64,000 nt of DNA from Bacillus sp. FJAT-25509 (GTDB lineage Bacteria > Bacillota > Bacilli > Bacillales > Bacillaceae_G): assembly GCF_001420605.1 (NCBI RefSeq), contig NZ_LJIZ01000037.1, forward strand, positions 1 through 64,000. The letters are read 5' to 3'. The position numbers and the translations under genes are program-made. The notes beneath the pieces were generated by a model. That model did not search any database, was not told the DNA's origin, and saw only the letters and a list, made by a program, of their open reading frames with translations. How positions within the stretch are numbered: the first letter of the stretch is position 1; the number at the start of each line of letters is the position of its first letter. Positions 17,016 to 25,023 of the stretch are shown here, piece after piece.

Positions 17016-17234
17016 ATGTATGATTTTCAAAGAGAGCTTCAACAATTAAACGTTGGTCAGTTTCAATCAAGTCAATTAGTTCCATGGGACTATAATCAGT
17101 ATCAAAATTTCGAAGCTAGAATGTGTGCATGTTTCTTTCCTTTCTTTAGTTGTTTTGGTTGCGGCGGTTGTGGAGGCTGTGGAGGCTGTGGAGGCTGTTT
17201 CCGTTGTGGAGGATGCGGTCGCTGTCACCGTTAA
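17016..17234 (+). CDS. Heterocycloanthracin/sonorensin-type TOMM precursor peptide
   Basis: The 72-residue precursor has a leader (residues 1-35, MYDFQRELQQLNVGQF opening, VPWD at 22-25) and a Cys-rich core. Cys46, 49, 52, 55, 58, 61, 64, 67 and 70 fall in perfect C-X-X register, mostly C-G-G, with two more at 37 and 39. This is the hallmark of heterocycloanthracin-type peptides, whose cysteines are cyclised to thiazoles by the enzymes encoded next. The start follows GGAGG by 8 nt; an upstream in-frame ATG at 16974 is ignored. Antibacterial activity is inferred from the family. Confidence 0.9.
   Translation: MYDFQRELQQLNVGQFQSSQLVPWDYNQYQNFEARMCACFFPFFSCFGCGGCGGCGGCGGCFRCGGCGRCHR
17169..17195 (+). 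repeat. Three 9-bp tandem repeats encoding Cys-Gly-Gly
   Basis: TGTGGAGGC occurs three times without a change. Such identical codons suggest recent slippage-driven growth or shrinkage of the core. Confidence 0.85.
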
Positions 17235-17257
17235 ATGTAATGTTTCATAAAAACTAT

Positions 17258-17301
17258 TTGTCCATTTAGACAAACAGCCCCTACTAATCTTTGTAGGGGC
17301 T
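17258..17301 (+). terminator. Attenuator-like hairpins between precursor and modification genes
   Basis: TTTGTC pairs with GACAAA, followed by AGCCCCTAC (17276-17284) with GTAGGGGCT (17293-17301). The T tail is poor, so partial termination is likely, which would favour precursor over enzyme transcripts. Confidence 0.6.
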
Positions 17302-17407
17302 ATAGAGTTATGTTATGACATAAGGAATACATAATATACATAGGATTATGAAGAAAGTATTTATGCTATTTAATGAACAACTCACTGTATCGAAGGGGTT
17401 GAAAAGG

Positions 17408-19354
17408 ATGTCAAAATTGAATCCATCTGCACGTCTAAAGGTTAACCGAGATACTTTTTTTGTACCTGATTCGAATGGAGGGGTCTATTTTAGGAATAAC
17501 TTAAGTTCATTTCGCATGGAAGGTGCTTCTGTTTACCAGTGGATTGAAAAGTTAGTGCCTATGTTTAACGGCGAACACTCACTAGATAGCTTAACAAATG
17601 GTTTGCCTGACCAATACCGGGATAGAGTAATTGAAATTGGTGAGACTTTATATAACAATGGCTTTGCACGGGATGTAAGTAAGGATCTGCCACATCAATT
17701 ATCTAAAGAGATTTTAAATAAGTATGCCAGTCAAATTGAGTTTTTAAATTGCTTCGGAGATTCTGGTTCATATCGTTTTCAAACCTATCGCCAATCCAAG
17801 ATATTGGCAATTGGTTCTGGAACAATTGTCACTTCGCTAGTTTCAGCATTATTAGAGTCGGGATTAGCGAAATTCCATCTTTTAATAACGAACACGGAAA
17901 ATACTGATAAAAAACGAATAAAAGAAATTGTAGACAACGCACGAAAGACGGATCGTGAAGTCGAAGTTGAATTAATGAAGAGAGAGAAGCTTTCGTTACA
18001 AGAGATTGTATCGACTTTTGATTCGATTTTATATGTATCAGAAGATGATCGTGTTTATGAGCTTAAAATGCTTAATGAGATTTGTAAAAGGGAGAAAAAG
18101 AGATTTATTCCAGCAATTTCTTCCCAAAGGATCTGCATGACAGGACCACTAGTAACTTCAAATTCGGAAGCTTGCTTCGAGTCAGCATGGAGAAGCGTTC
18201 ATCAAAACATACTCTGTGAAGAAGGAGTCAACCATCCATTGTCTTCAATTTCATCGGCAATGTTGGCAAATATAATGGTGTTCGAGTTATTTAAGGATAT
18301 TACAAAATCACGCGAAACAGAAAAGAATAATCAAGTTTATATTATTAATCAAGAGACGCTAGAGGGCAGTTGGCACACATTCTCTCCTCATCCATTAGTG
18401 ACTGGGAAAGCAAAAGCTAAAATAGTCCATAATTTTGAGGAAAAGCTAGAGCAAAACAAATTGAAAGGAGATCAAAGTAAGTTATTAACTTACTTAGGTC
18501 AGTTCAATTCACAAGAAACTGGATTATTTCACGTTTGGGATGAGGGCGAACTAAACCAACTTCCATTAGCTCAGTGTCGGATACAAGTAGTAGATCCTCT
18601 TACAGAAGGCCCAGTAAAATTACTAACGAGTACGATTTGTACTGAATTAACTCATGAAGAAGCAAGAAGAGAGGCGGGACTTACTGGAGTTGAAATGTAT
18701 GTAGCTCAAATAGCCAATCAACTTATTATGAATTCAGAGTCCGATGTTGTTGAGAGTATGGAACCTGGTGAATACATCGCAATAGCTACTGGTCAAACTT
18801 TTTCAGAAAGTATTTGCAGAGCCCTACAAAAATATTTATCTGAAGAGCTTAATAAACAAGCGAGTGATCATAAAAGTAAAATTCAGGAAATAAAAGCGAT
18901 AAAAATTGAAGATGATTGTGCTCAATTTTATTTACAAACATTAAATACAATACATGAATCTCCAAAAATAGCATTAGGGAAAGAGATTTGTGGATTTCCA
19001 GTAGTTTGGATTGGTACACAAAAAGGTTGGTATAGAAGTGTTGGTTTAAATATAACTATGGCCATACAAGATGCTCTAAAACAAGTACTTAAGGAGTTGC
19101 AAAATAAGACTCCATTACTTGCATCAACAGCTATTCAAAGTTCGTTAGTTTTAGTAGAAGAAAAGCAAATACCTGAAATTATTATTCCTCAATCTAATCG
19201 CGCTCAACATACTGATTTATTAGTCTCGGCTATTGATACTTTAAAACAGAAAAATATTGAATTACTAACATTGGAGTTTATGCTTGAATCGATTAATGTA
19301 GAGGAACTAGCGGGAGTTTATGGTGTCTTGTTAAGAGAGGTGAACTCAATTTGA
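17408..19354 (+). CDS. Putative thiazole-containing bacteriocin maturation protein (ThiF-like)
   Basis: This is a large (648-residue) protein typical of heterocycloanthracin loci. A Rossmann-like segment ILAIGSGTIVTSLVSALL marks a degenerate ThiF/E1-like domain in the N-terminal third, thought to help recognise the leader; the remainder has no motif I can name. The start at 17408 (MSKLNPSARLKVNRD) follows AAGGGG and fits the family N-terminus; an ATG at 17348 would add 20 residues with a weaker ribosome site. It overlaps the YcaO gene by 4 nt, so the two are probably made in fixed ratio. Confidence 0.85.
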   Translation: MSKLNPSARLKVNRDTFFVPDSNGGVYFRNNLSSFRMEGASVYQWIEKLVPMFNGEHSLDSLTNGLPDQYRDRVIEIGETLYNNGFARDVSKDLPHQLSKEILNKYASQIEFLNCFGDSGSYRFQTYRQSKILAIGSGTIVTSLVSALLESGLAKFHLLITNTENTDKKRIKEIVDNARKTDREVEVELMKREKLSLQEIVSTFDSILYVSEDDRVYELKMLNEICKREKKRFIPAISSQRICMTGPLVTSNSEACFESAWRSVHQNILCEEGVNHPLSSISSAMLANIMVFELFKDITKSRETEKNNQVYIINQETLEGSWHTFSPHPLVTGKAKAKIVHNFEEKLEQNKLKGDQSKLLTYLGQFNSQETGLFHVWDEGELNQLPLAQCRIQVVDPLTEGPVKLLTSTICTELTHEEARREAGLTGVEMYVAQIANQLIMNSESDVVESMEPGEYIAIATGQTFSESICRALQKYLSEELNKQASDHKSKIQEIKAIKIEDDCAQFYLQTLNTIHESPKIALGKEICGFPVVWIGTQKGWYRSVGLNITMAIQDALKQVLKELQNKTPLLASTAIQSSLVLVEEKQIPEIIIPQSNRAQHTDLLVSAIDTLKQKNIELLTLEFMLESINVEELAGVYGVLLREVNSI

Positions 19355-21294
19355 ATTCAACGGTTACCATTTTTGGAGAGGGATTATTAAGTAAGTACAC
19401 ATCTGAAATCCTTTTAAATAAGTATAAGATCGTTCAACAGAAAGATTTAGAGTCGAAGGTTTCTCAGGATACTAGTTTAATCCTTATTTTGGATGACGCA
19501 TGGAACCCTAAGATTTATGAAAAAGCAGATGAAATCTTTAGAATAGGAACTGTTCCATGGCTACGTGCTTGTGTTTCGTTTGGGGAAGGTGTAATCGGAC
19601 CTTTAGTACATCCAGGGCAAAAAGGGTGCATAAAGTGTGCCGATTTTAGACGTTTAATGGCTGGTAGAGAGCGAAGAGAAATGCTAGAAATAGATGATCA
19701 GTTATTAGAAGGCGATGGAGTATCGGATGATGTATGGGGTACAAGAACGGGACTTTTACAAATGGCTTACTTAATTGCAGCTGAAGTAGATAAATTTATG
19801 AACGGTAAAGAAACACGTCTAGAGGAACGAATTTTTTTATTAAATATGAAAACATTCAAGAGCTCAAATCACTTTTTTTTACCGAATCCTTTATGTCCAA
19901 TTTGTGGTGAATTAGAAGATGATACTTCTGATTCAGCGATTATTTCACTTGAGCCTAGTATGAAAGTTTCGCCAACTAGTTATCGTAGTCGCTCAATGGA
20001 TGAATTAAAAAAAGTGTTAGTTAATGATTATTTAGGTCAAAAGACAGGTTTTTTAAATGGAAAGGCATTTGATCTATCTACGCCATTTGCAGATGTAGTT
20101 GTAAATCTACCGTTACTACAAGGGGATGAAGGAACAGCAGGACGTACACTTTCATATGAATCTAGTGAATTAACTGCCATATTGGAAGGGTTAGAAAGGT
20201 ATTGTGGCCTCACTCCACGAGGAAAAAAAACGGTCGTACATGATAGTTATAACAACGTAAAAGATTATGCAATTAATCCTGAAATTGTCGGTACTCATTC
20301 GAAAGAGCAATATGCTCTGCCGCGTTTTCCATTTAAGGCGTTTAATCCTAAACGGAAGATTGATTGGGTATGGGGCTATTCATTTTTGAAGGAAGAGCCG
20401 ATTCTTGTACCGGAGTTGCTTTCATATTATAGTCTAGGATGCGGACACGGTTATGTGTACGAAACTTCCAATGGATGTGCATTAGGGGGCAGCCTAGAAG
20501 AAGCTATATTCTACGGTATTTTGGAAATCGTTGAACGGGATTCATTTTTAATGACTTGGTATGCTCAGTTGCCTCTTCCTCGACTTGATCCAAAATCGGC
20601 TAAGGATCAAGAACTCGATTTAATGATTGAGCGAATGCGCTTAGTTGGAGGGTATGATCTTCATCTATTTAATTCGACGATGGAGAATGGAATTCCAAGT
20701 ATTGTTGCCATTGCAAAAAATCGAAAAGAACATGGTTTAAACCTCATTTGTGCAGCAGGCGCTCATCTTGACCCGGTTAGGGCGGTTAAAAGCGCAGTAC
20801 ATGAATTAGCTGGGATGATGTTAACATTGGATAAAAAGTTTGAAGAAAATTATGCTAAAAATATGAAAATGCTTTTAGACAACACTCTCGTTAAACAAAT
20901 GGAAGATCATGGAATGTTATATGGTTTACGTCAAGCAGAGGAGCGTCTGAAATTTTTATTAGATGATAACCGTCCATTAAAGACTTTTGAGGAAGAATTT
21001 AAATGGAATACAAACCATCTGGATTTGACGAATGATTTAAAGGATATTCTACAAGAATTTAAAAAATTAAATCTTGATGTGATCGTAGTTGATCAAACTA
21101 CACCTGAAATCAAAAGAAATGGATTATCTTGTGTAAAAGTCTTAATTCCAGGGATGTTGCCAATGACATTCGGCAATCATCTAAAACGATTGAATGGACT
21201 TGATCGAGTGTTAGAGGTTCCTGTTAAAATGGGTTATACGAAGAAACCGCTAAAGCCGGAGCAGCTCAATCCATATCCGCACCCGTTCCCATAG
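19351..21294 (+). CDS. TOMM cyclodehydratase, E1-like/YcaO fusion
   Basis: This 647-residue fusion cyclises cysteine side chains of the precursor with ATP. The N-terminal E1-like part binds the leader and carries a zinc site (Cys93-x2-Cys96 and Cys182-x2-Cys185). The YcaO part shows the ATP-site motifs ESSELTAILEGLERYCG and SLEEAIFYGILEIVERDSF. The protein ends in NPYPHPFP, the proline-rich tail required in many TOMM YcaO proteins. It starts at TTG, preceded by AGAGAGG and overlapping the previous stop. Family members are called TOMM precursor leader peptide-binding proteins. Confidence 0.93.
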   Translation: MNSTVTIFGEGLLSKYTSEILLNKYKIVQQKDLESKVSQDTSLILILDDAWNPKIYEKADEIFRIGTVPWLRACVSFGEGVIGPLVHPGQKGCIKCADFRRLMAGRERREMLEIDDQLLEGDGVSDDVWGTRTGLLQMAYLIAAEVDKFMNGKETRLEERIFLLNMKTFKSSNHFFLPNPLCPICGELEDDTSDSAIISLEPSMKVSPTSYRSRSMDELKKVLVNDYLGQKTGFLNGKAFDLSTPFADVVVNLPLLQGDEGTAGRTLSYESSELTAILEGLERYCGLTPRGKKTVVHDSYNNVKDYAINPEIVGTHSKEQYALPRFPFKAFNPKRKIDWVWGYSFLKEEPILVPELLSYYSLGCGHGYVYETSNGCALGGSLEEAIFYGILEIVERDSFLMTWYAQLPLPRLDPKSAKDQELDLMIERMRLVGGYDLHLFNSTMENGIPSIVAIAKNRKEHGLNLICAAGAHLDPVRAVKSAVHELAGMMLTLDKKFEENYAKNMKMLLDNTLVKQMEDHGMLYGLRQAEERLKFLLDDNRPLKTFEEEFKWNTNHLDLTNDLKDILQEFKKLNLDVIVVDQTTPEIKRNGLSCVKVLIPGMLPMTFGNHLKRLNGLDRVLEVPVKMGYTKKPLKPEQLNPYPHPFP

Positions 21295-21318
21295 GTGGTG
21301 TTTTAGGAGGTTGATTGG

Positions 21319-22893
21319 ATGAGTTTACAAACATTTCTACACAATCTTCATTTTGATATTGAAAAGGCAAATCAATCAGATTGGGAAGTAGATTGGGAGG
21401 ATGCGCCACTAACTTATAAGATTTATAAAGATTTACCTACTATTCCACTTTCTCATAACGTTCCATTATCCTTAAAAGGAAAAAAGGATGCAATTGAGCC
21501 GAATTTAGACGAAATAGGCTATTTTCTATGGTATGTATATGGAGTAACCCAAGTTGCTCAAACAGCAATTACTTCCGGCTCCAACGAAATGGTTAATATG
21601 ATGTCTTCGAACCGAAGATTCATTCCCTCTGGTGGAGGATTATATCCGAATGAATTGTATTTATATATTAAGTCTGATCAAGTCTCTTCGGGGATTTATC
21701 ATTATGATGTTGCTAGACATTGCTTAGTTTTATTAAGAGAAGGCAATTTTGATTCTTATGTATCAAGGGCTTTAGGGAATAGATGTGATCTTCCTAAGTG
21801 TTTTGGTACTATTTTTATTTCAACAATGTTTTGGAAAAATTTTTTTAAGTACAATAATTTTTCTTATCGGCTTCAAGGATTAGATTGCGGTGTGTTAATT
21901 GGACAGATTTTGGAGATGGCTAAACGCTTTGGATTTAAAGCGGGAGTATATTACCAGTTTCTAGATCAAGCGATTAACCATTTAATCGGTATAAACGAAC
22001 GTGAGGAAAGTGTATACGGAGTAATTCCACTCTCTATTGAAGAATCTGCGTTGATTTCAAATGATAATGTAAAAAGTGAAAATTACAATTCAATTGATCT
22101 AAGTAAAGAGTTACAAGCAGTTACACATAAATATTTAGTAAAATCGAAAAAGATTAGAGAGTTCCCGATGCTAATTAAAGTAAATAAAGTATCGATGATC
22201 GAATCGACTCAAACATTTAGAAAAGTTGACGAAACTGTGGCTGCATTAGATGAACGGCATCGAATAATTTTACCTAAAGTAGAACGTCTATCCTATGATT
22301 TGGCCACAATATGTAAAGAAAGGTTTTCGCCTGAACTAGACTTTGTATTACGATCTATTAGTCAAAAAAACTTAGCAACACTACTTAAAGAGGCGACAGC
22401 ATCCTTTTCATATGTAAATGATTTAGATGGTTCCCTTAAAAATAATAATAACCGCCCTAAATTATATTTATGTTTGTATAATGTCGAAGGGATTAACAAT
22501 GGTGCTTATTATTATGATGATTTTACCCATACGATAGTACAAACTAAATTAGGCGATCAACGAATGCAGCTTCAATTAGGAATGAATGCCCCTACCGTTA
22601 ATTTATTCCAAGTGCCTATTTGTATACATGTAGTGGGGAATAAGGAACATATAAGATCGACACATAGTTATAGAGGCTACCGGATTCAACAGATGGAAGC
22701 TGGTATAATGGTTCAGCGTTTACTAATAGCCGCATCAGCGTTAGGATTGGGTGGGCATCCACTATTAGGATATAATGTAAAATTATGTGATGAGTTATAC
22801 CAATTAGAAGAGATAGGAAAAACAAGTTTAATTCAAATTCCAATAGGTCATTATCGGAATCGACCTTGGCTAAAAGGAAATTTGCATAGTTGA
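21319..22893 (+). CDS. SagB/ThcOx-family azoline dehydrogenase
   Basis: The 524-residue enzyme consists of two nitroreductase-like halves, typical of the double-length ThcOx group. FMN-site features include FIPSGGGLYPNELYLY (about residues 97-112) in the first half and MEAGIMVQRLLIAASALGLGGHPLLGY in the second (given here as a region, 459-485). It should oxidise thiazolines to thiazoles after the YcaO step. AGGAGG lies about 8 nt upstream. It is the last gene of the peptide operon; no transporter, protease or immunity gene follows within 1.2 kb. Confidence 0.92.
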   Translation: MSLQTFLHNLHFDIEKANQSDWEVDWEDAPLTYKIYKDLPTIPLSHNVPLSLKGKKDAIEPNLDEIGYFLWYVYGVTQVAQTAITSGSNEMVNMMSSNRRFIPSGGGLYPNELYLYIKSDQVSSGIYHYDVARHCLVLLREGNFDSYVSRALGNRCDLPKCFGTIFISTMFWKNFFKYNNFSYRLQGLDCGVLIGQILEMAKRFGFKAGVYYQFLDQAINHLIGINEREESVYGVIPLSIEESALISNDNVKSENYNSIDLSKELQAVTHKYLVKSKKIREFPMLIKVNKVSMIESTQTFRKVDETVAALDERHRIILPKVERLSYDLATICKERFSPELDFVLRSISQKNLATLLKEATASFSYVNDLDGSLKNNNNRPKLYLCLYNVEGINNGAYYYDDFTHTIVQTKLGDQRMQLQLGMNAPTVNLFQVPICIHVVGNKEHIRSTHSYRGYRIQQMEAGIMVQRLLIAASALGLGGHPLLGYNVKLCDELYQLEEIGKTSLIQIPIGHYRNRPWLKGNLHS

Positions 22894-22916
22894 TCAATAC
22901 AATTTTTATGATTATA

Positions 22917-23350
22917 CGACAGAAGACTCCTTCCTCAATTACGTGAAGGTGTGATAACACCAGTAATAGGTGGGAGATGAATGAAGGTTGGCATTAGCCA
23001 AAATGCTTTCTTCTTTTGCTACTATTCTGTACAATAGATAATGTAAATACTGTAGAAAAAGAATGAATTCAAGTGTAGTACTTGTTGCGTAAATAGAACT
23101 CGTCTGGTGGTTGTCATTCGCCTATACCATTCAAGAGTCGCAAATAGAACAACTGTAATACCCCTCAGTAAAAAACAGGCTGAGTACGTTTCACCTAGCG
23201 TTAGGTGAAACCAAACCGTAGGAACTACGGGGTTAGCTTGGTAAATAAAAGTAACCTCTGCTGGTAAAGAATCACTAGTAAGTATGCTTTGTTCCCAAGA
23301 ATCTCCCACTTCAAACAACCTGTAAGGGCGTTAAGTGGTGAGTAGTTCAA
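22917..23350 (+). mobile_element. IS200/IS605-family remnant lacking transposase and TnpB
   Basis: Several compact hairpins typical of this family are present: GGTGT-gata-ACACC near 22949, TTGGC-atta-GCCAA near 22986, and those listed for the omega RNA. The 3' edge (CCCACTTC ... GTTAAGTGGTGAGTAGTTCAA) resembles the right end of Bacillus tnpB-bearing elements. No open reading frame for tnpA or tnpB survives, so this is an internally deleted or non-autonomous copy. Recognition is from recalled sequence patterns. Confidence 0.55.
23140..23350 (+). ncRNA. Orphan omega-RNA (TnpB guide RNA)-like segment
   Basis: Stems at CTCAG/CTGAG (23164-23184), TTTCACCTA/TAGGTGAAA (23189-23210) and CCGTAG/CTACGG (23216-23230) lead to the terminal CCCACTTC...AAGTGGTGAG fold and end at TTCAA (23346-23350). 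In intact elements this is the 3' region that forms the RNA scaffold for TnpB, with the next 16-20 nt as guide. Here the guide would begin at 23351. Expression is unknown. Confidence 0.5.
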
Positions 23351-23392
23351 GATTGTCATTTATCGTTTTTAGAATTTAAAAAGTTCAAAACT

Positions 23393-23428
23393 AAAAACAA
23401 GGATACTTTTGGGTATTCTTGTTTTTTT
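23393..23428 (+). terminator. Terminator downstream of the IS605 remnant
   Basis: AAAAACAAGGATA pairs with TATTCTTGTTTTT around CTTTTGGG, with one mismatch, and ends in seven T. It would end any RNA read out of the omega-RNA-like segment. Confidence 0.75.
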
Positions 23429-23583
23429 GTTCCAGTTATAACAAATAAAACCCAATGATGGCGCAGGTTAGTGCTCAATCGACACTTATTCGACATACAA
23501 AAGTCTCGAAAATTACATCGAATAGTTCTTTTGAATTAAAATTTTATAGTATAATTACTTTAGAAATTATTTAAATATAAAAT

Positions 23584-23612
23584 AAAAAACCTTCCAAAAG
23601 AAGGTTTTTTTA
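23584..23612. terminator. Bidirectional terminator
   Basis: AAAAACCTTC and GAAGGTTTTT pair around CAAAA. T runs exist on both strands. It lies immediately after the stop of the small minus-strand reading frame. Confidence 0.75.
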
Positions 23613-23625
23613 TTTTTGAAAATAT

Positions 23626-23787
23626 TTAACGTAAATATCCCCAAAGAATAATTGGCGTAATTAAGAAAGTATATAGCAAAAACTGAAGGATAATAATTGG
23701 TGCAATTTCTTTAAAATCTTCAGCCGAAAATTTAGCAATACCAGCAGTTATAGCTAGAACTAATATGGGGCCAAAACAAATTAATAT
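23626..23787 (-). CDS. Possible small membrane protein with non-ATG start
   Basis: Fifty-three codons are open on the minus strand, ending in TAA directly before a terminator. AGGAG at 23798-23794 is 6 nt from an ATA codon (23787-23785), with ATT at 23781 as an alternative; there is no ATG, GTG or TTG. The product would have two hydrophobic stretches (ICFGPILVLAITAGIAKF and IAPIIILQFLLYTFLITPII). It is either a gene using a rare start or one whose start codon has mutated. Confidence 0.4.
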   Translation of the reverse strand: MLICFGPILVLAITAGIAKFSAEDFKEIAPIIILQFLLYTFLITPIILWGYLR

Positions 23788-24182
23788 TTTTATTCTCCTG
23801 TAGATAGATTCTAAGATGGATTAGTCTGTTTAGACAAATTATTCCTAAAAGTTCTTTATAAAATAGGTGTTTTATTTCTATTGATTAAATTATATTAACA
23901 AAATTTTAATGTTGTTATAAATACTATCTATTAAAATAACATATAATTAAAAAAAATGTCAGATTATAAAACTTTTTGTATAATTAAATCGTCTAATTTT
24001 AGTAAAACAAATTTAAATATTTTTATGGTTAGTTTTAAACGTTGATTATTAGTAGTTTGATTAAAAGAATTCGTGACGATACTAGAGTGAAAATACCTTT
24101 ATTAATCATCCACCAAATTCTACGACAATAACCAATTAAAAAAACGATAAAAAAGTATAGAAATTATAGGAGGAGAAAACCA

Positions 24183-24974
24183 TTGTCCAGAAGTATGAAA
24201 AATCGTAGAAAAAAACCTATTATAGGGATTGCTATTTCTTTAGTTTTAGTTGCGGGTGTTGCAGGTACTCTTTATGAACAACATAAAGAACCTAAAACGG
24301 TAGTTATTAAGAAGAATGACAAAGTTAAAAATGACATTGTACTTAATTTTCCAGATTATTATAAAACTACAAAAGAAGATGAATCGGGATTATTAGAAGT
24401 GTTAAACGCTGATTCAAATTTAGTCTTAGTTAATAAAGATCGAAAGTTACCAGATGGTTATGAACCAAATGACCTGATCTACCCAGCAATTCCTTTAAAT
24501 GGGGCAGTAAAAGAAAAAACAAGAATGAGAAGTGAAGCTGGACATGCATTAGAGAAGTTATTTGCTGGTGCATCTGCGGATGGATATACATTAACAGCAA
24601 TTTCTGGATACCGTTCTTATGAACGACAACTTTCTTTATACAATAATTATATTTCTGTACATGGTGAGGCATGGACTAAAGCATACAGTGCATATCCAGG
24701 AACGAGTGAGCATCAGACTGGACTAACGATGGATGTTTCATCACCGGCATTTGGTAATGCTTTAGAAGTCGGTTTTGCAAAAACTCCTGAAGGAACTTGG
24801 TTAGCAAAGCACGCACATGAATACGGCTTTATTATTCGTTACCCAGAAGATAAAGTAGATATTACTAAATATCACTATGAACCATGGCATATTCGATACG
24901 TTGGAAAAGAATACGCTACTTATTTATATACGAATCATCTTGCACTTGAAGAAGCGATGCCAGCTAAAAAATAA
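24183..24974 (+). CDS. D-Ala-D-Ala / L,D-carboxypeptidase, VanY/LdcB family (YodJ-like)
   Basis: This 263-residue membrane-anchored enzyme trims peptidoglycan peptides outside the cell. A basic N-terminus and one hydrophobic segment (about residues 14-31) form an uncleaved anchor or signal. The zinc site is His177 (SEHQTGLTMD), Asp184 and His236 (EPWH), with SGYRSYERQ before it, all as in VanY-type enzymes. Translation starts at TTG 24183, seven nt after AGGAGGAG; the ATG at 24195 is too far away. Similar to B. subtilis YodJ. It has its own terminator. Confidence 0.9.
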   Translation: MSRSMKNRRKKPIIGIAISLVLVAGVAGTLYEQHKEPKTVVIKKNDKVKNDIVLNFPDYYKTTKEDESGLLEVLNADSNLVLVNKDRKLPDGYEPNDLIYPAIPLNGAVKEKTRMRSEAGHALEKLFAGASADGYTLTAISGYRSYERQLSLYNNYISVHGEAWTKAYSAYPGTSEHQTGLTMDVSSPAFGNALEVGFAKTPEGTWLAKHAHEYGFIIRYPEDKVDITKYHYEPWHIRYVGKEYATYLYTNHLALEEAMPAKK

Positions 24975-24981
24975 TAATAAC

Positions 24982-25020
24982 AAAAAGGCATGTCTCAAAC
25001 TAATGAGACATGCCTTTTAA
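24982..25020. terminator. Bidirectional terminator
   Basis: AAAAGGCATGTCTCA (24983-24997) pairs with TGAGACATGCCTTTT (25004-25018). It lies between two convergent genes and serves both. Confidence 0.9.
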
Positions 25021-25023
25021 TAT

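Larger units (their letters stand above)
22894..24182. other. Long non-coding region with mobile-element remnant
   Basis: This 1.29-kb gap holds an IS605-type remnant (22917-23350), a terminator at 23393-23428, a second at 23584-23612, and a 53-codon minus-strand reading frame (23626-23787). The last 390 bases before the carboxypeptidase gene are extremely AT-rich and I see nothing specific in them. Confidence 0.6.

Noticed and set aside
17076-17273. Ser/Thr/Ala-repeat minus-strand frame opposite the TOMM precursor
   Set aside because: It is the complement of the Cys-Gly-Gly codon repeats and has no ribosome site.
23022-23318. 98-codon minus-strand open frame
   Set aside because: It runs antisense through the structured IS605 right-end region, has no ribosome site, and its protein reading shows no family features; it is a by-product of the conserved RNA sequence.
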